Assembly (NCBI GenBank): GCA_946222285.1
Contig: CAMIIP010000001.1
Coordinates: 186,001 to 250,000 of the forward strand
Source: an uncultured Rothia sp.
GTDB lineage: Bacteria; Actinomycetota; Actinomycetes; Actinomycetales; Micrococcaceae
Direction: 5' to 3'
Length of the DNA: 64,000 nt
Shown: positions 35,466 through 45,214 of the stretch, in pieces
Numbering within the stretch: position 1 is the first letter of the stretch
Layout of the letters: every line of letters starts with the position of its first letter
The notes under the pieces: model-generated
The model's input: only the letters and a program-made list of their open reading frames with translations
What the model was told of the DNA's origin: nothing
Databases searched by the model: none
Translations under genes and position numbers: made by a program

Positions 35466-36413
35466 TTATTTTGTCGTAGGAACCATTGGACTGGATACAT
35501 CATAGGTTTTAACCGTTGTCGATTCGCCCACAGCCTGGCGGAGCTGAATAAGAACCTTAGCCTTAAGTTCACTTTCCTCAGCAGTCCCCCAAATACCCTC
35601 AGTACCATCCTTCATATTCAAACTAATAGTCGAGGCGGATTCAGCCTTGACGTCTTTCACCTCAGAGAGCAAAGACTGAGGAAACGCCGCAAGCACCGAT
35701 GTCAAAAGTTTAAATTCCTCCGACCCCAAAACCCCGGTTCCACCTGAAATCTCAGGCAACCCGGCATCTTCAGCGTTTTTAGTCCGGCTTAGCTCTACGC
35801 CTTCTGCATCGACAAGAACCATCTGATTTCCGTCTTTGACAACAGCAACCGGAATCCGCTCGTGAAGAGTAACCACCAGCTCATGGGGAGGTCTCGCTTC
35901 AATAGTTACATCGCGCAATACGTTCGACTTCCCCACCAATGCTTTAACATCGCTTTCACTAATGCGAGTCAGAGGTCGACCGTCTAAAGGCTGAAGCTTT
36001 TCTTGAACAGTTGAGATAGAGAGTAGCTCAGCACCCTCAACCGTAATAGTCCGAGTCGCAAGCAAAGGAGAGAAAAATACAATCCCTATAAAAAGCATCG
36101 CCGCCACTAAGAGCGCCCCAACACTCATCCAGATCTTTTTCCACATCTTGCGACGAACTTCGCTGGATCGTTCTGATTCAACCGTAGATGCAGAAGGTAC
36201 CGAACGTAACTCTGTTACATTTGACCAATCTTCACTAGCTTCTTGCTTACGGCTCTGCCGACGCCACTCAGAAAATTTACTTTTTGGCTCAACCTTCTGC
36301 AGGGAATCGCGACTAAGCGGCGTAACTTTAGAATTATTAACCCGAACCGAAGGAGACTTTTTGTGCGACTTTGGCCTCCCCGGTTTACCCGCTGGATCTT
36401 GTGAATCAGACAC
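35466..36413 (-). CDS. ftsQ: Cell division protein FtsQ
   Basis: Single-pass membrane protein of the divisome, partner of FtsL and FtsB. The 315 residues comprise a basic, disordered cytoplasmic tail of about 92, one membrane helix (about 93-115: IWMSVGALLVAAMLFIGIVF), then a POTRA domain (TRTITVEGAELLSISTVQEK near 122) and an FtsQ/DivIB beta domain (PHELVVTLHERIPVAVV near 175). It lies two bases after murC, so they are coupled. Confidence 0.92.
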   Translation of the reverse strand: MSDSQDPAGKPGRPKSHKKSPSVRVNNSKVTPLSRDSLQKVEPKSKFSEWRRQSRKQEASEDWSNVTELRSVPSASTVESERSSEVRRKMWKKIWMSVGALLVAAMLFIGIVFFSPLLATRTITVEGAELLSISTVQEKLQPLDGRPLTRISESDVKALVGKSNVLRDVTIEARPPHELVVTLHERIPVAVVKDGNQMVLVDAEGVELSRTKNAEDAGLPEISGGTGVLGSEEFKLLTSVLAAFPQSLLSEVKDVKAESASTISLNMKDGTEGIWGTAEESELKAKVLIQLRQAVGESTTVKTYDVSSPMVPTTK

Positions 36414-36415
36414 GC

Positions 36416-37900
36416 CTATTCAGCCTCAAATTTTTGCTGGAGCATCTGCACTATGCGAGGACCGTACTGCGTGACGTCTCCTGCACCAACCGTCATAACG
36501 ACATCACCAGCGAGAACTTGTTGACAAATATTTTGTATTGCTTCTTCAGGCGTCGAATATAAAACTTCGGTAAAACCGGCTTCGGTAATCAGCTGGCTGG
36601 TCACACCCTCAATAGGAAGTTCGCGCGCCGGGTAGATGTCAATCACATAAGCACGATCTGCTTGGGCAAGAGCCTCCGCAAATTCTCCAGCAAACTCACG
36701 GGTTCGAGAGAACAGATGAGGCTGAAAAAGCGCATATAAGCTATGCCCAGCCGCTACGGTACGACCAGCTTCTAGAGCGCGAAACACTTCGGTGGGATGA
36801 TGGGCATAATCATCAAAAACTTTGATGCCGTTAGCCTCACCACGTAAAGTGAACCTGCGATCAGTACCGGTAAATTCAGATACTGCACTGAGCACATTTT
36901 CCGCAGGTTCTCCCGTTAGCAACCCACAAATCAAAGCAGCAGCTGCATTGAGTTGATTATGGTTCCCGGGAACGCGAAGGCTAAGGACTCCGCTACCTTC
37001 AAGATTCATAGCAGAAGTCTTTACTGACCATTCAACCTGCGATGAGCAAACTATACCTTGGCTCGTAGTAGCAGAGAGCCTTACATCGGCTTCCTCGCTG
37101 AACCCGTAAGTAACAACGTCTCCCCCTGCTTCCCGAGCGCGTTGTGCCAAATCTAAGGCGCCGGCGTCATCAGCACAGGTCACCAGCACCCCATTTTCTT
37201 CCATTGAAGCAACAAAACGATTGAATGCTTCATATACTTTTTCGGCGCTGCCATAAAAATCTAGATGATCGGGCTCAACGTTGGTGACCACAGCGATATT
37301 GGGTCGGTATCTTACAAAAGATCCATCCGACTCATCAGCTTCAGCAACAAACCAGCGATCTTCAGTTGCAGCACTCAGCCTAGCATTGGTGTTAAAACCG
37401 GCGATAGTGGATCCTACAGCAAAAGAAGGATCTTTGTGCAAACCTGCAAGCATTACCGAAATCATAGAGCTGGTCGTTGTCTTTCCGTGCGTTCCAGCAA
37501 CCGCAATAACCTGAGAATCACTCATCGTTGCAGCTAAAGCCTGCGAACGGTGAATAACATTGATTCCCTTCTCCCGTGCAGCCATCAACTCGGGATTGCT
37601 TTCCTTAATAGCTGTAGACACCACTACCGTATCTACATTTGCAATATTTTCCGCTGCCTGGGGTACAAAAATAGTGGCCCCTTGCTCACGTAATTGCTCA
37701 ATCATAGAACTCTCAGCCTGATCCGAACCAGTAACCTGCATCCGAGCAGACAACATCAGAGAAGCAATCGCAGACATGCCTGCTCCACCGATACCAATAA
37801 AATGTACTCGCCCCAGCGAAGCGAGAGAAGGGCGATATTCAAATGGCGGTGTCAGTACATCGGGAAGTTCAAGAGATACATTAATCAAAGAATTAGTCAT
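36416..37900 (-). CDS. murC: UDP-N-acetylmuramate--L-alanine ligase
   Basis: Adds L-alanine to UDP-MurNAc, first step of the stem peptide. 494 residues: Rossmann N-terminal domain (HFIGIGGAGMSAIASLML near 32), ATP-binding GTHGKTTTSSMISVML near 135, VVTNVEPDHLDFYG near 205, and the ligase C-terminal domain with VFDDYAHHPTEVFRALEAGR near 355. It overlaps murG by eight bases and precedes ftsQ. Confidence 0.96.
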   Translation of the reverse strand: MTNSLINVSLELPDVLTPPFEYRPSLASLGRVHFIGIGGAGMSAIASLMLSARMQVTGSDQAESSMIEQLREQGATIFVPQAAENIANVDTVVVSTAIKESNPELMAAREKGINVIHRSQALAATMSDSQVIAVAGTHGKTTTSSMISVMLAGLHKDPSFAVGSTIAGFNTNARLSAATEDRWFVAEADESDGSFVRYRPNIAVVTNVEPDHLDFYGSAEKVYEAFNRFVASMEENGVLVTCADDAGALDLAQRAREAGGDVVTYGFSEEADVRLSATTSQGIVCSSQVEWSVKTSAMNLEGSGVLSLRVPGNHNQLNAAAALICGLLTGEPAENVLSAVSEFTGTDRRFTLRGEANGIKVFDDYAHHPTEVFRALEAGRTVAAGHSLYALFQPHLFSRTREFAGEFAEALAQADRAYVIDIYPARELPIEGVTSQLITEAGFTEVLYSTPEEAIQNICQQVLAGDVVMTVGAGDVTQYGPRIVQMLQQKFEAE

Positions 37901-38993
37901 GCTGGACTACTTTCAAAATTTCTTGTGCCATGAGATACGCCGCGTTTCGGATTCCTTGCTGAGAAGAACGTTCTGCCATCTCTTGCAGTCGTTGAGAATC
38001 ATTCATCAAAGATGGAACATTATTGGTAAACCACGCTGCGTTAAAGTCTGAATCGTTAATAAGAATTCCTGCGTGAGCATCAATCAAGGATTGAGCATTG
38101 AGTGCTTGTTCACCATTGCCGATAGGCAGAGGAACAAAGATAGCAGGTACACCTACCGCTGCGACCTCGGATACGGTGGCAGCACCTGAGCGTACCACCA
38201 TGAGGTCAGCTGCCGCATAGACGTCTTCCATACTGGTGATAAATTCTCGCTGCTGATAATTCTGAGCGGCCAGTAGCTCCCCTTGAGAATCTTTGAGCGC
38301 TTTGTCGCGTCCGGTAATATGAAGAAGCTGAAATCCCCACTCTTCTAGCCGCTGATATATATCAATCATGGCAGTGTTGAGGCTCAGAGCCCCCAGAGAA
38401 CCCCCCGTTACTACCACAGTGGGAAGAGACGGGTTCAGACCCAATCGCTCCCGCGCGGCAGGACGTTCACGCCGGCGGTCAAGTTTTTCGATGGCCTCTC
38501 GCATAGGCATGCCCACATAGTGTGCATTTTTAATTGGAGTAGCCGGGAAAGCTGTTCCCACAAAGGTAGCTTTCGTTGCACCTACTTTATTGGCAAGACC
38601 GGGCTTGGCGTTAGCTTCGTGAATAACCACAGGAATATTCAGTTTACGTGCCGCTAAGTAGACAGGTGTGCAAACATACCCACCAACGCCCACCACAACA
38701 TCAGCCTGTGCATCAGTCAGAATCTTTTGGGCCTTCTTGACTGATTCCCAAAATTTACCGAGAAAGAAAATTGCTTCTTTATTAGGACGGCGTGGGAAAG
38801 GAACCCGAGGGATAAAAGTAATTTCATAACCTGCCTCCGGCACCATCCGAGCTTCCATACTGTTTTCGGTGCCCACCGTCAAAATACGAGCATCGGGAGA
38901 AAGCTTCCTAATTTCGCGAGCGATGGCGAGCATCGGGTTAATATGCCCGGCGGTACCACCTCCGGCTAGAACTATTGAAGGTTTCTCGTTCAT
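37893..38993 (-). CDS. murG: MurG N-acetylglucosaminyltransferase
   Basis: Transfers GlcNAc to lipid I, making lipid II on the inner face of the membrane. The 366-residue GT-B protein shows the glycine loops VLAGGGTAGHINPMLAIARE near residue 8 and VVGVGGYVCTPVYLAAR near 100, VIHEANAKPGLANK near 122, VVTGGSLGALSLN near 190 and the donor site VVRSGAATVSEVAAVGVPAI near 262, followed by QALNAQSLID. No membrane segment, as usual. It follows ftsW after 91 bp. Confidence 0.96.
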   Translation of the reverse strand: MNEKPSIVLAGGGTAGHINPMLAIAREIRKLSPDARILTVGTENSMEARMVPEAGYEITFIPRVPFPRRPNKEAIFFLGKFWESVKKAQKILTDAQADVVVGVGGYVCTPVYLAARKLNIPVVIHEANAKPGLANKVGATKATFVGTAFPATPIKNAHYVGMPMREAIEKLDRRRERPAARERLGLNPSLPTVVVTGGSLGALSLNTAMIDIYQRLEEWGFQLLHITGRDKALKDSQGELLAAQNYQQREFITSMEDVYAAADLMVVRSGAATVSEVAAVGVPAIFVPLPIGNGEQALNAQSLIDAHAGILINDSDFNAAWFTNNVPSLMNDSQRLQEMAERSSQQGIRNAAYLMAQEILKVVQHD

Positions 38994-39084
38994 CGTTCTC
39001 TCTCCTGATCGAATAAGGATTTAGTCCATCTGCAATCCCAGTTTACGGTTCTCTAGGATAGTTCCTAAAACTAGCTGTTTAGCG

Positions 39085-40902
39085 CTACTGAGACTTCTTG
39101 TTTTGTTGACGTATTTTCTTCAGCGGCACCAAGCCCTCTGGCAAGGGATCGCTCTGCTTCTGAGCTGAGGACCGAGAAGACGTACCTGAGCTTTGAGGTC
39201 GGCGGGTTTGTTGATTTTTCGTGCCCTTGCGAGTAGTCCGAGAAGTTTCGCGGTTGTTTGGAGTACCTTCTGCGCTATTTCTGCTCGCTTGTCTTCGCTG
39301 ACCGGTGGGAGAAGCCTTGGCTTTTGGCTGCGTCTTACGGGGAGGTGCCGGCTTCGTTGCCCTAGGCTGTGCTGGGGCACGGCGGCGTCCTTCATCATTT
39401 TTATTTTTGCGCGCACCAACAGGAGCGGATGACGAGGCGGTACGAGTTCCTCTCGGAGAAGAGGTTGTGGGCTTTGAGCGGTTGGCAGGTTTTCTAGGCG
39501 GGGGCGAGGTTTTTTGTCCCACAGCCATACTGAGAGTTTGCAGAAACTTTTTAATATCCCAACCGGCGCGGTCGCCCTGCTGGGTAAGCTTCTTGTTTTC
39601 TTGAGTAACAATCTGGCCGAGAGGACGACGCCGCTTCTCATCTTTCATGTCTGTTGCCCCGGCATAGTAGTAGGCGCCGTCGTTGCTAATCACCGGAAGA
39701 AGCGGTGTCTGCCGAGCAAAAGCAATGAGCACACCAATCGCTGCCAGGGAGGTGACCAAAGAGGAACCTCCATAGGAAATGAGCGGAAGCGGGATACCAA
39801 TAACGGGTAGAAAACCCGTTACCATAGCAATGTTGATCATTGCCTGTCCCATCAACCACACCATGATGGCTCCAGTGGTCAAAGCGATAAAGCGATCGGC
39901 CGTGCGAACCATAATGCGGATGCAACAGTAGACCAATCCTAGGTAGAGCAAAATAATCAGAAGAGTGCCAATGAGACCGAGCTCTTCACCCACGATAGCG
40001 AAGATATAGTCATTATGGGCTTCAGGAAGATAATTATATTTTTGGCGAGAACGTCCCAGCCCTACTCCCCAGAAGCCTCCGGTTGCCAGAGCCGCAAGAC
40101 CAGCATTTGCCTGATCACAGGTTGCACCCTCACAGTGCCCCAGAGTACCCATAACACGGGCAATACGGTTGGCAGAGGTAAATACCGCTAAGGAGCCAGC
40201 GAGCGCTGCTGCACCTATGCCCAAAGCCATCGCCTTATTGCTAAAGCCTGCGAACCACAGCAGAGCAAGAAGCATGAGGGCATAAACGATAATGGTTCCT
40301 ACATCGTGCCCCATCAGAATAAAGAGAACTAACGGTCCGAACCCAAAGAATAACGGGAATAACCCTTTTCTGGGTTGGCGGGAAATATCTCCTTGATGAG
40401 CGAGGACCCATCCTCCCCATAAAGCAAAAATGAGCTTGCTAAATTCTGAGGGCTGAAGCTGAACCGGTCCCAACACTATCCAGTTTCGGTTACCGTTCAC
40501 GTCTTTGCCGATAATGACGGTGAGTAGTTGAATGAGTATTGATAGAGCAACGAGTGCATAAAGTACAGATTTACGTCTGTACCAGTGAACGGGAACCATG
40601 GCCATTATTGCCAGAACAATCAGACCGACTATGGCAAATAGGGCCTGACGAGATACCTGGCTGAATGGAGAGAGTCCAGAAGAAATCTGTTCAACGCTTG
40701 ATGCCGAGAGCACCATAATCACGCCGAAGGAGGTCATTCCAATAGCTATGAGAGTGAGCAAGAGAGCTACTCCCCGCAAAGAGGCAGATGAAATTCTGCG
40801 GTATTGGTTTGTACCAAATTGAAGTGTACCGCGCCACATTCTGCCCCAAGGTGAGCCTGTTCGAGGTGCTTTGTTTTCCCGAGTGGGACTGGCAATGCTC
40901 AA
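39085..40902 (-). CDS. ftsW: SEDS glycosyltransferase FtsW with long basic tail
   Basis: Septal peptidoglycan polymerase working with the transpeptidase FtsI. Residues about 35-410 form the ten-helix SEDS domain: LLTLIAIGMTSFGVIMVLSA, GPVQLQPSEFSKLIFALWGG, MGHDVGTIIVYALML, YNYLPEAHNDYIFAIVGEE near 300 with the region of the catalytic Asp, and GIPLPLISYGGSSLVTSLAA near 375. About 180 further residues form a cytoplasmic tail extremely rich in Lys, Arg, Ser, Thr, Pro and Gln, without globular character. The family's core is about 400 residues, so the tail is the odd feature; basic tails also occur in other actinobacterial FtsW. Confidence 0.95.
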   Translation of the reverse strand: MSIASPTRENKAPRTGSPWGRMWRGTLQFGTNQYRRISSASLRGVALLLTLIAIGMTSFGVIMVLSASSVEQISSGLSPFSQVSRQALFAIVGLIVLAIMAMVPVHWYRRKSVLYALVALSILIQLLTVIIGKDVNGNRNWIVLGPVQLQPSEFSKLIFALWGGWVLAHQGDISRQPRKGLFPLFFGFGPLVLFILMGHDVGTIIVYALMLLALLWFAGFSNKAMALGIGAAALAGSLAVFTSANRIARVMGTLGHCEGATCDQANAGLAALATGGFWGVGLGRSRQKYNYLPEAHNDYIFAIVGEELGLIGTLLIILLYLGLVYCCIRIMVRTADRFIALTTGAIMVWLMGQAMINIAMVTGFLPVIGIPLPLISYGGSSLVTSLAAIGVLIAFARQTPLLPVISNDGAYYYAGATDMKDEKRRRPLGQIVTQENKKLTQQGDRAGWDIKKFLQTLSMAVGQKTSPPPRKPANRSKPTTSSPRGTRTASSSAPVGARKNKNDEGRRRAPAQPRATKPAPPRKTQPKAKASPTGQRRQASRNSAEGTPNNRETSRTTRKGTKNQQTRRPQSSGTSSRSSAQKQSDPLPEGLVPLKKIRQQNKKSQ

Positions 40903-40949
40903 GCTAGTGGTCCTCTTTTATTGTGTTGGGGGAGCTCGGCTACGAGCGA

Positions 40950-42503
40950 TTATTCTGACGTACTAGAAGGGTGATTCATGTTAATCGAATCGACCAGAGC
41001 GGTGACTTCATCAATAAAAATATTGCCACGTTCAGCATAAGAGATAAATTGATCCATGGACGCCGCCGCCGGTGCCAGCAAAACCGTATCATTTTGCTCG
41101 GCGATATCGTAGGCTTTTTTCACAGCCTGATGCAGAACTTCGCGACCGTTGGTGGGATCGCCAGAGTTCTCACTGATGGTGTAGACCGGAACGGTCTTCG
41201 CCTCAGTCTCTAATGCCGCTAACAAACCGGACGTATCGGTACCAATGACAAGCACCGCTTTGAGACGCTGAGAGTGCTCACGCACTAATTCAGCGTAATC
41301 AACGCCCTTTGAAAGACCTCCTGCTATCCAAATCACCGGGTTGAAAGAAGCAAGCGAAGCATTGGTAGCATGCGGGTTGGTTGCTTTAGAGTCATTCACC
41401 CAAAGAACTCCGTGAGTGTTAGCTACCAGTTGAATACGGTGGGCACCGGGTTCAAAAGAAAGCAGACCCTTCTGAATGTCTGCAGGTTCTGCTCCCGCAG
41501 CTCGAGCAAGCGCCGCAGCCGCTAGAGCGTTCTCCACCGTGTGCTTGGTGGGTAAAGCACCAGTATCGTTAACCTCTGCCAGCTCTAAAGCTTCATTGTA
41601 GCGGTTGTCGGTAAAAGCACGATCTATGAGTAGACCCTCAACAACACCTAGCATAGATACTGCAGGTGTATCGGCATGAAATCCGATAGCTCGACAACCT
41701 TCTTGCACCTCTGCCTCTTCAACCATAGTGATGGTTTCAGGTTGAGTAACGTTGAAAATACAAGCAATTTTGGTATTTTCGTAAATCCGCGCTTTATCGG
41801 CGAGATAATTCTGAAAACTCTCGTGCCAGTCCACATGATCTTCCGCCACGTTAAGAACGACTGAGGCAAGCGGTGCCATCGAATAGGTCCAGTGCAACTG
41901 GAAACTTGAGAGTTCCACAGCAAAAAAATCATATTCCACAGGGTCACGCAAGGCATCGAGAATAGGAGTGCCCACATTGCCTACGGCGATTGTTTTGGTT
42001 CCAGCCGCCTGCAAGATGGACTCAGTCATGCCCACCGTAGTGGTTTTACCGTTAGTGCCGGTAATACATAGCCACTGCGGGGTTTTCCGCCCCGCCCTAC
42101 GATTCAAACGCCATGCAAGTTCAACATCACCCCAGATTTGAATCTTTCGGGTACAAGCGTCTGCCAAGATGCCCAAGGTCGGACGAAGACCGGGACTAGT
42201 CACTACTAACTCAGCGTCTTGACCTTCAACAGCCGGAACAGAATTCATGGCTTCTTCGCCCAGAATCACCTCGGCTGCACCAACAATCTTGAGAGTTTCA
42301 GATTTCTGCCGATTCTCAGCAGAGTCTTTGCCGTCTACAACAACCACGCGCGCGCCTAACTCAATGAGAGTATCGGCTGCAGCAAATCCTGAAACACCAA
42401 GACCGGTCACAACCACGCGTAAACCCGCCCAATCGGCATCCCAACTGGTAAGACCATCAAGCCGCTCGTTTATCCAGACGGGGTTTTCGTTGCTTGCTTT
42501 CAC
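40950..42503 (-). CDS. murD: UDP-N-acetylmuramoylalanine--D-glutamate ligase
   Basis: Adds D-glutamate to UDP-MurNAc-L-Ala. 517 residues: N-terminal Rossmann domain (LRVVVTGLGVSGFAAADTL near 28), ATP site ITGTNGKTTTVGMTESIL near 145, VELSSFQLHW near 195, VLNVAEDHVDWH, the central AHRIQLVA near 358 and ligase domain WVNDSKATNPHATNASL near 370 and ILLAPAAASMDQF-like VLLAPAAASMDQFISYAERG near 475. Separated from mraY by three bases. Confidence 0.96.
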   Translation of the reverse strand: MKASNENPVWINERLDGLTSWDADWAGLRVVVTGLGVSGFAAADTLIELGARVVVVDGKDSAENRQKSETLKIVGAAEVILGEEAMNSVPAVEGQDAELVVTSPGLRPTLGILADACTRKIQIWGDVELAWRLNRRAGRKTPQWLCITGTNGKTTTVGMTESILQAAGTKTIAVGNVGTPILDALRDPVEYDFFAVELSSFQLHWTYSMAPLASVVLNVAEDHVDWHESFQNYLADKARIYENTKIACIFNVTQPETITMVEEAEVQEGCRAIGFHADTPAVSMLGVVEGLLIDRAFTDNRYNEALELAEVNDTGALPTKHTVENALAAAALARAAGAEPADIQKGLLSFEPGAHRIQLVANTHGVLWVNDSKATNPHATNASLASFNPVIWIAGGLSKGVDYAELVREHSQRLKAVLVIGTDTSGLLAALETEAKTVPVYTISENSGDPTNGREVLHQAVKKAYDIAEQNDTVLLAPAAASMDQFISYAERGNIFIDEVTALVDSINMNHPSSTSE

Positions 42504-42506
42504 AGT

Positions 42507-43625
42507 CTATTTCACCATTCCTCCGTGACTGAGAAGCCAGTCACCGTAAAAAATTCCGAGAGCGAGCATGGTAAAGAGTCCAGCAATAATCCAGAATCTA
42601 ACAACCACAGTCACTTCTTTCCAGCCGCCCAATTCAAAGTGGTGTTGGAGCGGCGCCATTCGGAAGACTCGCTTGCCACCAGACATTTTGAAGTAACCCA
42701 CCTGGATAATCACGCTGAGCGCAATCATCACAAAGAGCCCGGCGATGATGACCAGGAGAAGATCGGTACGGGTGAGCATGGCAAAGGCTGCTAGAGCCCC
42801 GCCTAAACCAAGCGAACCGGTGTCCCCCATGAAAATAGTGGCAGGAGAGGTGTTCCACCAGAGAAAACCAATCAGGGCACCAATCAATGCTGCTGCCAAC
42901 ATAGCCATCTGAGAGGGATCGCGAATTTCGTAACAAACCGCGTCAGTAGAGCCTGGCAGACAGAGGTGTTGAGCTTGCCACATAGAAATCAGGAGATAGC
43001 CGGAGAAAACCATAATGGCTGCGCCGGTAGCCAGACCGTCAAGACCATCGGTGAGGTTGACGGCGTTAGTAGTAGCGGTAGCAATGAGATTCGCCCAAAT
43101 AACAAAGAGAATCATTCCCACAACCGGACCGAAAAAAGCAAGATCTAATGCAGTGTCTCTGGTGAAAGAGATATGGGTGGAAGCGGGAGTCCATCCATTT
43201 TCGTCAGGAAGTAAAACCGCTAACACCGCAAAAATAGTACCAACAGCACCCTGCAGGACAATCTTGCCTTTGGGTGTAAGCCCTTCAGACTGCTTCTTAG
43301 AAATCTTTTTATAGTCATCAATAAATCCGACTCCTGCCATCCCCAGTGTGAGGAAAAGCGCCAGCAAAATAGATACTGAGGGAGTCCAGGCAGTCTCAAA
43401 AAAAAGAGCTGCCGTCCACAAAGACAGGAAAAAACCTAACACTGTGGAGGTCATAATCATCACTCCACCCATGGTGGGAGTGCCACGTTTAGTCTGATGC
43501 GAAGTAGGTCCATCTTCACGAATAAATTGTCCGTAGTGTTGTTTCACCAGGTATTTCGTGAATATAGGCGTGCCCACGATGGAGATAATCAGGCCAAAGG
43601 TAGCCGCTAGCAAAATGGGAATCAT
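42507..43625 (-). CDS. mraY: Phospho-N-acetylmuramoyl-pentapeptide transferase
   Basis: Integral membrane enzyme attaching phospho-MurNAc-pentapeptide to undecaprenyl phosphate (lipid I). 372 residues with about ten membrane segments. Catalytic and substrate motifs: GPTSHQTKRGTPTMGGVMI near 40, FIDDYKKISKKQ near 102 (DD pair), TNAVNLTDGLDGLATG near 190 (Asp), NTSPATIFMGDTGSLGLGGA near 260 and MAPLQHHFELGGW near 325 (HHH-type loop). Murf-mraY-murD spacing is a few bases, so it is one transcript. Confidence 0.97.
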   Translation of the reverse strand: MIPILLAATFGLIISIVGTPIFTKYLVKQHYGQFIREDGPTSHQTKRGTPTMGGVMIMTSTVLGFFLSLWTAALFFETAWTPSVSILLALFLTLGMAGVGFIDDYKKISKKQSEGLTPKGKIVLQGAVGTIFAVLAVLLPDENGWTPASTHISFTRDTALDLAFFGPVVGMILFVIWANLIATATTNAVNLTDGLDGLATGAAIMVFSGYLLISMWQAQHLCLPGSTDAVCYEIRDPSQMAMLAAALIGALIGFLWWNTSPATIFMGDTGSLGLGGALAAFAMLTRTDLLLVIIAGLFVMIALSVIIQVGYFKMSGGKRVFRMAPLQHHFELGGWKEVTVVVRFWIIAGLFTMLALGIFYGDWLLSHGGMVK

Positions 43626-43634
43626 GCGTGGAAA

Positions 43635-45209
43635 TTAGCCTTCCCGGGTTTCTTCGTTTGTTGTGATGGCAGATGCCGGTAAAGCATCAGCCTTTGAGTT
43701 TACCGTGCCGACGTGATCGCCTGCGCTCAACCAGGAAGTAACAGAGGTTGGCTCATTCTCATGAACCAGATGTTCAACGGTTGAAACGGTCTCCCCTAGC
43801 ATACCTAAACCTGCTCCGTTTGAAGATTTGAAGAGGACGATATCGCCAGGTTCCAGTTCTTGTTTGAGCAGGCTCAAAGCTTCTTCGGTGTTCTTTACCC
43901 AGGTTGCTTCATTTCCCCAGGAGCCTTCAAGGTGCGCCGCGTTATAAATAGGTTTCGCGGTCTCGCCAACGGCAACCAGTTTGGAAATATTCATACGGAC
44001 GGCCAGACGACCTAGGCGGTCGTGTTCCTCTACCGAAACGTCTCCCAGTTCCAGCATTGCCCCCAAAACTGCCCATGAGCGGCGTCCGGACGCACGGCTG
44101 AGCTGAGCCAAGGAGCGTAGAGCCGCCGCCATTGACTCGGGGTTGGCGTTATAAGCATCGTTGATAACGGTGATGCCATCGGCCCGGTCGGTACGTTGCA
44201 TACGCCAGCGGGAAACAGCACCGGAAGAGTTAAGTTTTTCGGCAATAATCTGAGGCGAAATTCCAGCTTGAAATGCTGCTGTGGCCGCCGCCAATAGGTT
44301 ATAAACATGGTGTTCGCCAATGAGTTGGGAGAAAATCTCAAAGCTATCCCCGTTGGGAAAAACAAGAGTAAATTCGGGGCAACCAGTTTCTCCGGTCCGC
44401 AAATTTTCGGCGTATATGCGAGGTTGATCACCGCCGTCGTAGTTCCCCTTGCCCACGCCAAAATAGACGGTGGGTACAGAGGCGCGGCTTATCATACGAC
44501 GTACCCGGTAGTCATCGTCGTTGAGTGCCAGAGAAACAGTTGAGCCTGTTGCCAGCTCGCCCTTGGTTTTTTCGATATTATCCACGCCGCCAAACTCTCC
44601 GGCATGAGCGGTACCCACTTTAAGAATGACACCGTGATCGGGTTGCACAATATTAGCTAGGTACTCAATATTGCCTACACGATCTGCCCCCATTTCGCTG
44701 ACCAAATACCGGGTATTTTCATCCGCCTGAAAAATCGTGAGGGGAACGCCCACTTCACCGTTATAGGAGCCCTGTGGGGCAACGGTGCCACCGGCGGTAG
44801 CAAAGATTGCTGCTAAAAGATCTTTGGTAGTGGTTTTGCCTGCAGAGCCGGTAATGCCAATCACGGTCAGTTCGCCGTTGGCACGCATTTTTTCTAGGCA
44901 GTATTTGGCAATACGACCCATAGCTAGCACGACGTCATCTACTACCACCTGCGGATAGGAGCTACCATTGGCTTGAGTAATCTGCCGTTCGGTCAGCGCC
45001 AAGGTTGCCCCCGACTCAAAAGCGGTAGGTACAAAAAGATGACCGTCAGTGCTTTCGCCCGGTTTGGCCAGAAAAAGAGTACCAGAGCTGACCTCACGCG
45101 AGTCGGTGGTAGCAAAATTACACGTTACCTTCTTGGCCTGTTCTTCAGAGAGTCCAAAAAGCTCGCCAACACTAGCCCGTGCTATCTCATGAGCTGAAAG
45201 TAAAATCAT
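43635..45209 (-). CDS. murF: UDP-MurNAc-tripeptide--D-alanyl-D-alanine ligase
   Basis: Adds the D-Ala-D-Ala dipeptide that completes the pentapeptide. 524 residues: ATTDSREVSSGTLFLAKPGE near 29, ATP site VIGITGSAGKTTTKDLLAAI near 117, VSEMGADRVGNIEYL near 168, ALNDDD near 240, WRMQRTDRADGITVINDAYN near 337 and NPESMAAALRSLA. The C-terminal about 40 residues are an unconserved tail. It starts five bases after murE. Confidence 0.95.
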   Translation of the reverse strand: MILLSAHEIARASVGELFGLSEEQAKKVTCNFATTDSREVSSGTLFLAKPGESTDGHLFVPTAFESGATLALTERQITQANGSSYPQVVVDDVVLAMGRIAKYCLEKMRANGELTVIGITGSAGKTTTKDLLAAIFATAGGTVAPQGSYNGEVGVPLTIFQADENTRYLVSEMGADRVGNIEYLANIVQPDHGVILKVGTAHAGEFGGVDNIEKTKGELATGSTVSLALNDDDYRVRRMISRASVPTVYFGVGKGNYDGGDQPRIYAENLRTGETGCPEFTLVFPNGDSFEIFSQLIGEHHVYNLLAAATAAFQAGISPQIIAEKLNSSGAVSRWRMQRTDRADGITVINDAYNANPESMAAALRSLAQLSRASGRRSWAVLGAMLELGDVSVEEHDRLGRLAVRMNISKLVAVGETAKPIYNAAHLEGSWGNEATWVKNTEEALSLLKQELEPGDIVLFKSSNGAGLGMLGETVSTVEHLVHENEPTSVTSWLSAGDHVGTVNSKADALPASAITTNEETREG

Positions 45210-45214
45210 GGTTT

